Assembly: GCA_965226805.1 (NCBI GenBank)
Contig: CBDDDW010000024.1
Location: 62,001-126,000, forward strand
DNA from: CBDDDW01 sp965226805
GTDB lineage: Bacteria; Chloroflexota; Dehalococcoidia; Lucifugimonadales; JAGWBF01
DNA length: 64,000 nt
Direction of reading: 5' to 3'
Shown: positions 63,113 through 64,000 of the stretch, piece by piece
How positions within the stretch are numbered: the first letter of the stretch is position 1
Layout: every line of letters starts with the position of its first letter
Notes under the pieces: generated by a model
What the model saw: the letters and a program-made list of their open reading frames with translations, nothing else
Told to the model about the DNA's origin: nothing
The model's database searches: none
Position numbers and translations under genes: made by a program

Positions 63113-64000
63113 GTGCCGTCAACATCAGTAAAGCTTACGGAGGCAGGGTTCTGTTCGATGACCTGAACCTTAGTGTCGCCGCCGGAGAGTGCATTGCCCT
63201 TGTGGGTGCCAATGGTTCGGGCAAAACGACTCTCCTGGATATCCTGGCAGGCGATATTTCTCCGGATACGGGAAGCATTTCCACCCAGCGCAACGTCACC
63301 ATAGGTTATCTCAAACAGGAAAACCCGTGGTCATCCAGCAAAACCCTGATCGATGAGGTGCGTGAAGAACCTCCTGAAGTGACCGTTTTGAGAGACCAGA
63401 TCGCCGCCATTCACGAGTCTCTTTCCCCACAGACTTCCTTAGACGACCATGGTGGGCTCATACAACAACTCCGGCAGCTTGAATTGGCTTTAGAAGCGGC
63501 CGATGTAAGCTACAGAGAACATGAGGCTAAGACGATCCTCTCCGGGCTAGGCTTCAAGCAAGACGATTTTCTCCGTCCGATCCGCGAGTTCAGCGGAGGT
63601 TGGCTTATGCGCGCTGAGCTGGGAAAGCTGCTGTTCATGAAACCGGATGTATTGCTATTGGACGAGCCAACCAACCACCTGGACCTTGATGCAAACTTGT
63701 GGTTTGAGAAGTACCTGTCCTCCTTCCGCGGAGCGGTAGTCGTTACCTCTCACGACCGGGCTTTCCTGAACCAGGTGGCAACCACGGTGCTGGCTATCAC
63801 ACCAGATGAGGTGGTGCTCGTCAGGGGGAATTATGACGAATACCTGGTCGCCAACGAGCGTTCCCTTCAGGTTAAACAGGCTGCTGCCTCTAGACAAGAA
63901 CGTGAGTTCCGCAGGCAGATGCGCTTTGTCGAGCGCTTTCGCTACAAAGCCCAAAAAGCCTCTCAAGTCCAGAGCCGGCTGAAGCAACTTGAGAAGGTGC
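63106..64000 (+). CDS. ABC-F family ATP-binding protein, 3' end outside the window
   Basis: The first 298 residues of a ribosome-associated ABC-F protein (no membrane part): ALVGANGSGKTTLLDIL (Walker A), EFSGGWLMRAELGKLLF (signature), VLLLDEPTNHLDLDANLW (Walker B) and TSHDRAFLNQV, then the charged linker (ASRQEREFRRQMRFVERFRY) before the second ATP domain. The ATG at 63106 overlaps the rnd end. It may be Uup/EttA-like. Confidence 0.92.
   Translation, partial: MLSAVNISKAYGGRVLFDDLNLSVAAGECIALVGANGSGKTTLLDILAGDISPDTGSISTQRNVTIGYLKQENPWSSSKTLIDEVREEPPEVTVLRDQIAAIHESLSPQTSLDDHGGLIQQLRQLELALEAADVSYREHEAKTILSGLGFKQDDFLRPIREFSGGWLMRAELGKLLFMKPDVLLLDEPTNHLDLDANLWFEKYLSSFRGAVVVTSHDRAFLNQVATTVLAITPDEVVLVRGNYDEYLVANERSLQVKQAAASRQEREFRRQMRFVERFRYKAQKASQVQSRLKQLEKV

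Overview
The window looks like a chromosomal segment of an uncultivated Chloroflexota bacterium, most likely of the Dehalococcoidia/SAR202 type. The evidence is indirect: a 16S rRNA gene standing alone with no 23S or 5S next to it (unlinked rRNA genes are known in Dehalococcoidia), a Gram-positive-type LexA box, an acVLRF1-type release factor (a family described from Actinobacteria and Chloroflexi), several thiolase/DUF35 genes, and frequent TTG and GTG starts. No tree could be built, so the placement is an inference.

Layout. 1-8.5 kb: 5' part of mutS2, a hicA-hicB pair fused to its front, an acVLRF1 gene, a 7Fe-type ferredoxin, apt, a frameshifted metallo-beta-lactamase-fold gene, an EVE-like gene, a Fic/Doc toxin with a small upstream partner, and an amidase (GatA-like) with a GatC-like gene. 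8.5-12.1 kb: an IS3 element inserted in an intergenic repeat, and an IS1380 element that splits a small repeat-protein gene. 12.2-17.5 kb: a fused class II aldolase/short-chain dehydrogenase, an LsrF-like aldolase, and a 16S rRNA gene with its own promoter, processing stem and terminator. 17.7-22.3 kb: two DUF35 and two divergent thiolase genes, an aspartic-protease remnant, a 25-bp minisatellite and a GIY-YIG gene. 22.4-26.7 kb: three metalloprotease-like genes (peptidase MA, JAMM, HELGH lipoprotein). 26.7-34.5 kb: leuB, a nitronate monooxygenase, an sbcD/mre11-type nuclease, three DsrE-family genes and a kinase/PP2C pair. 34.6-44.4 kb: a second IS3-type element, polyamine genes speD-speE, enoyl-CoA hydratase, a 34-bp minisatellite, a second IS1380 copy, an SDR, a broken DUF2283 gene, a decayed IS3 copy and a second hicA-hicB pair.

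44.4-64 kb is mostly housekeeping: hisS, relA/spoT, rpsT, lexA with promoter and SOS box, two tiny desulforedoxin-like proteins, polA, coaD, rsmD, greA, lysS, serS, tRNA-Ala(GGC), then an LLM flavin oxidoreductase and msrA in more AT-rich DNA, a lactonase-fold gene, a decayed tex S1-domain fragment, ribonuclease D and the start of an ABC-F gene.

The main themes are a conserved core broken up by insertion sequences, minisatellites and gene remnants, three toxin-antitoxin-like modules, a possible CoA-thioester module built from thiolases that lack standard catalytic residues, and a cluster of envelope-associated metalloprotease-like proteins. Reconstruction across insertion boundaries gave exact target duplications for both IS3 copies of one family and for one IS1380 copy.
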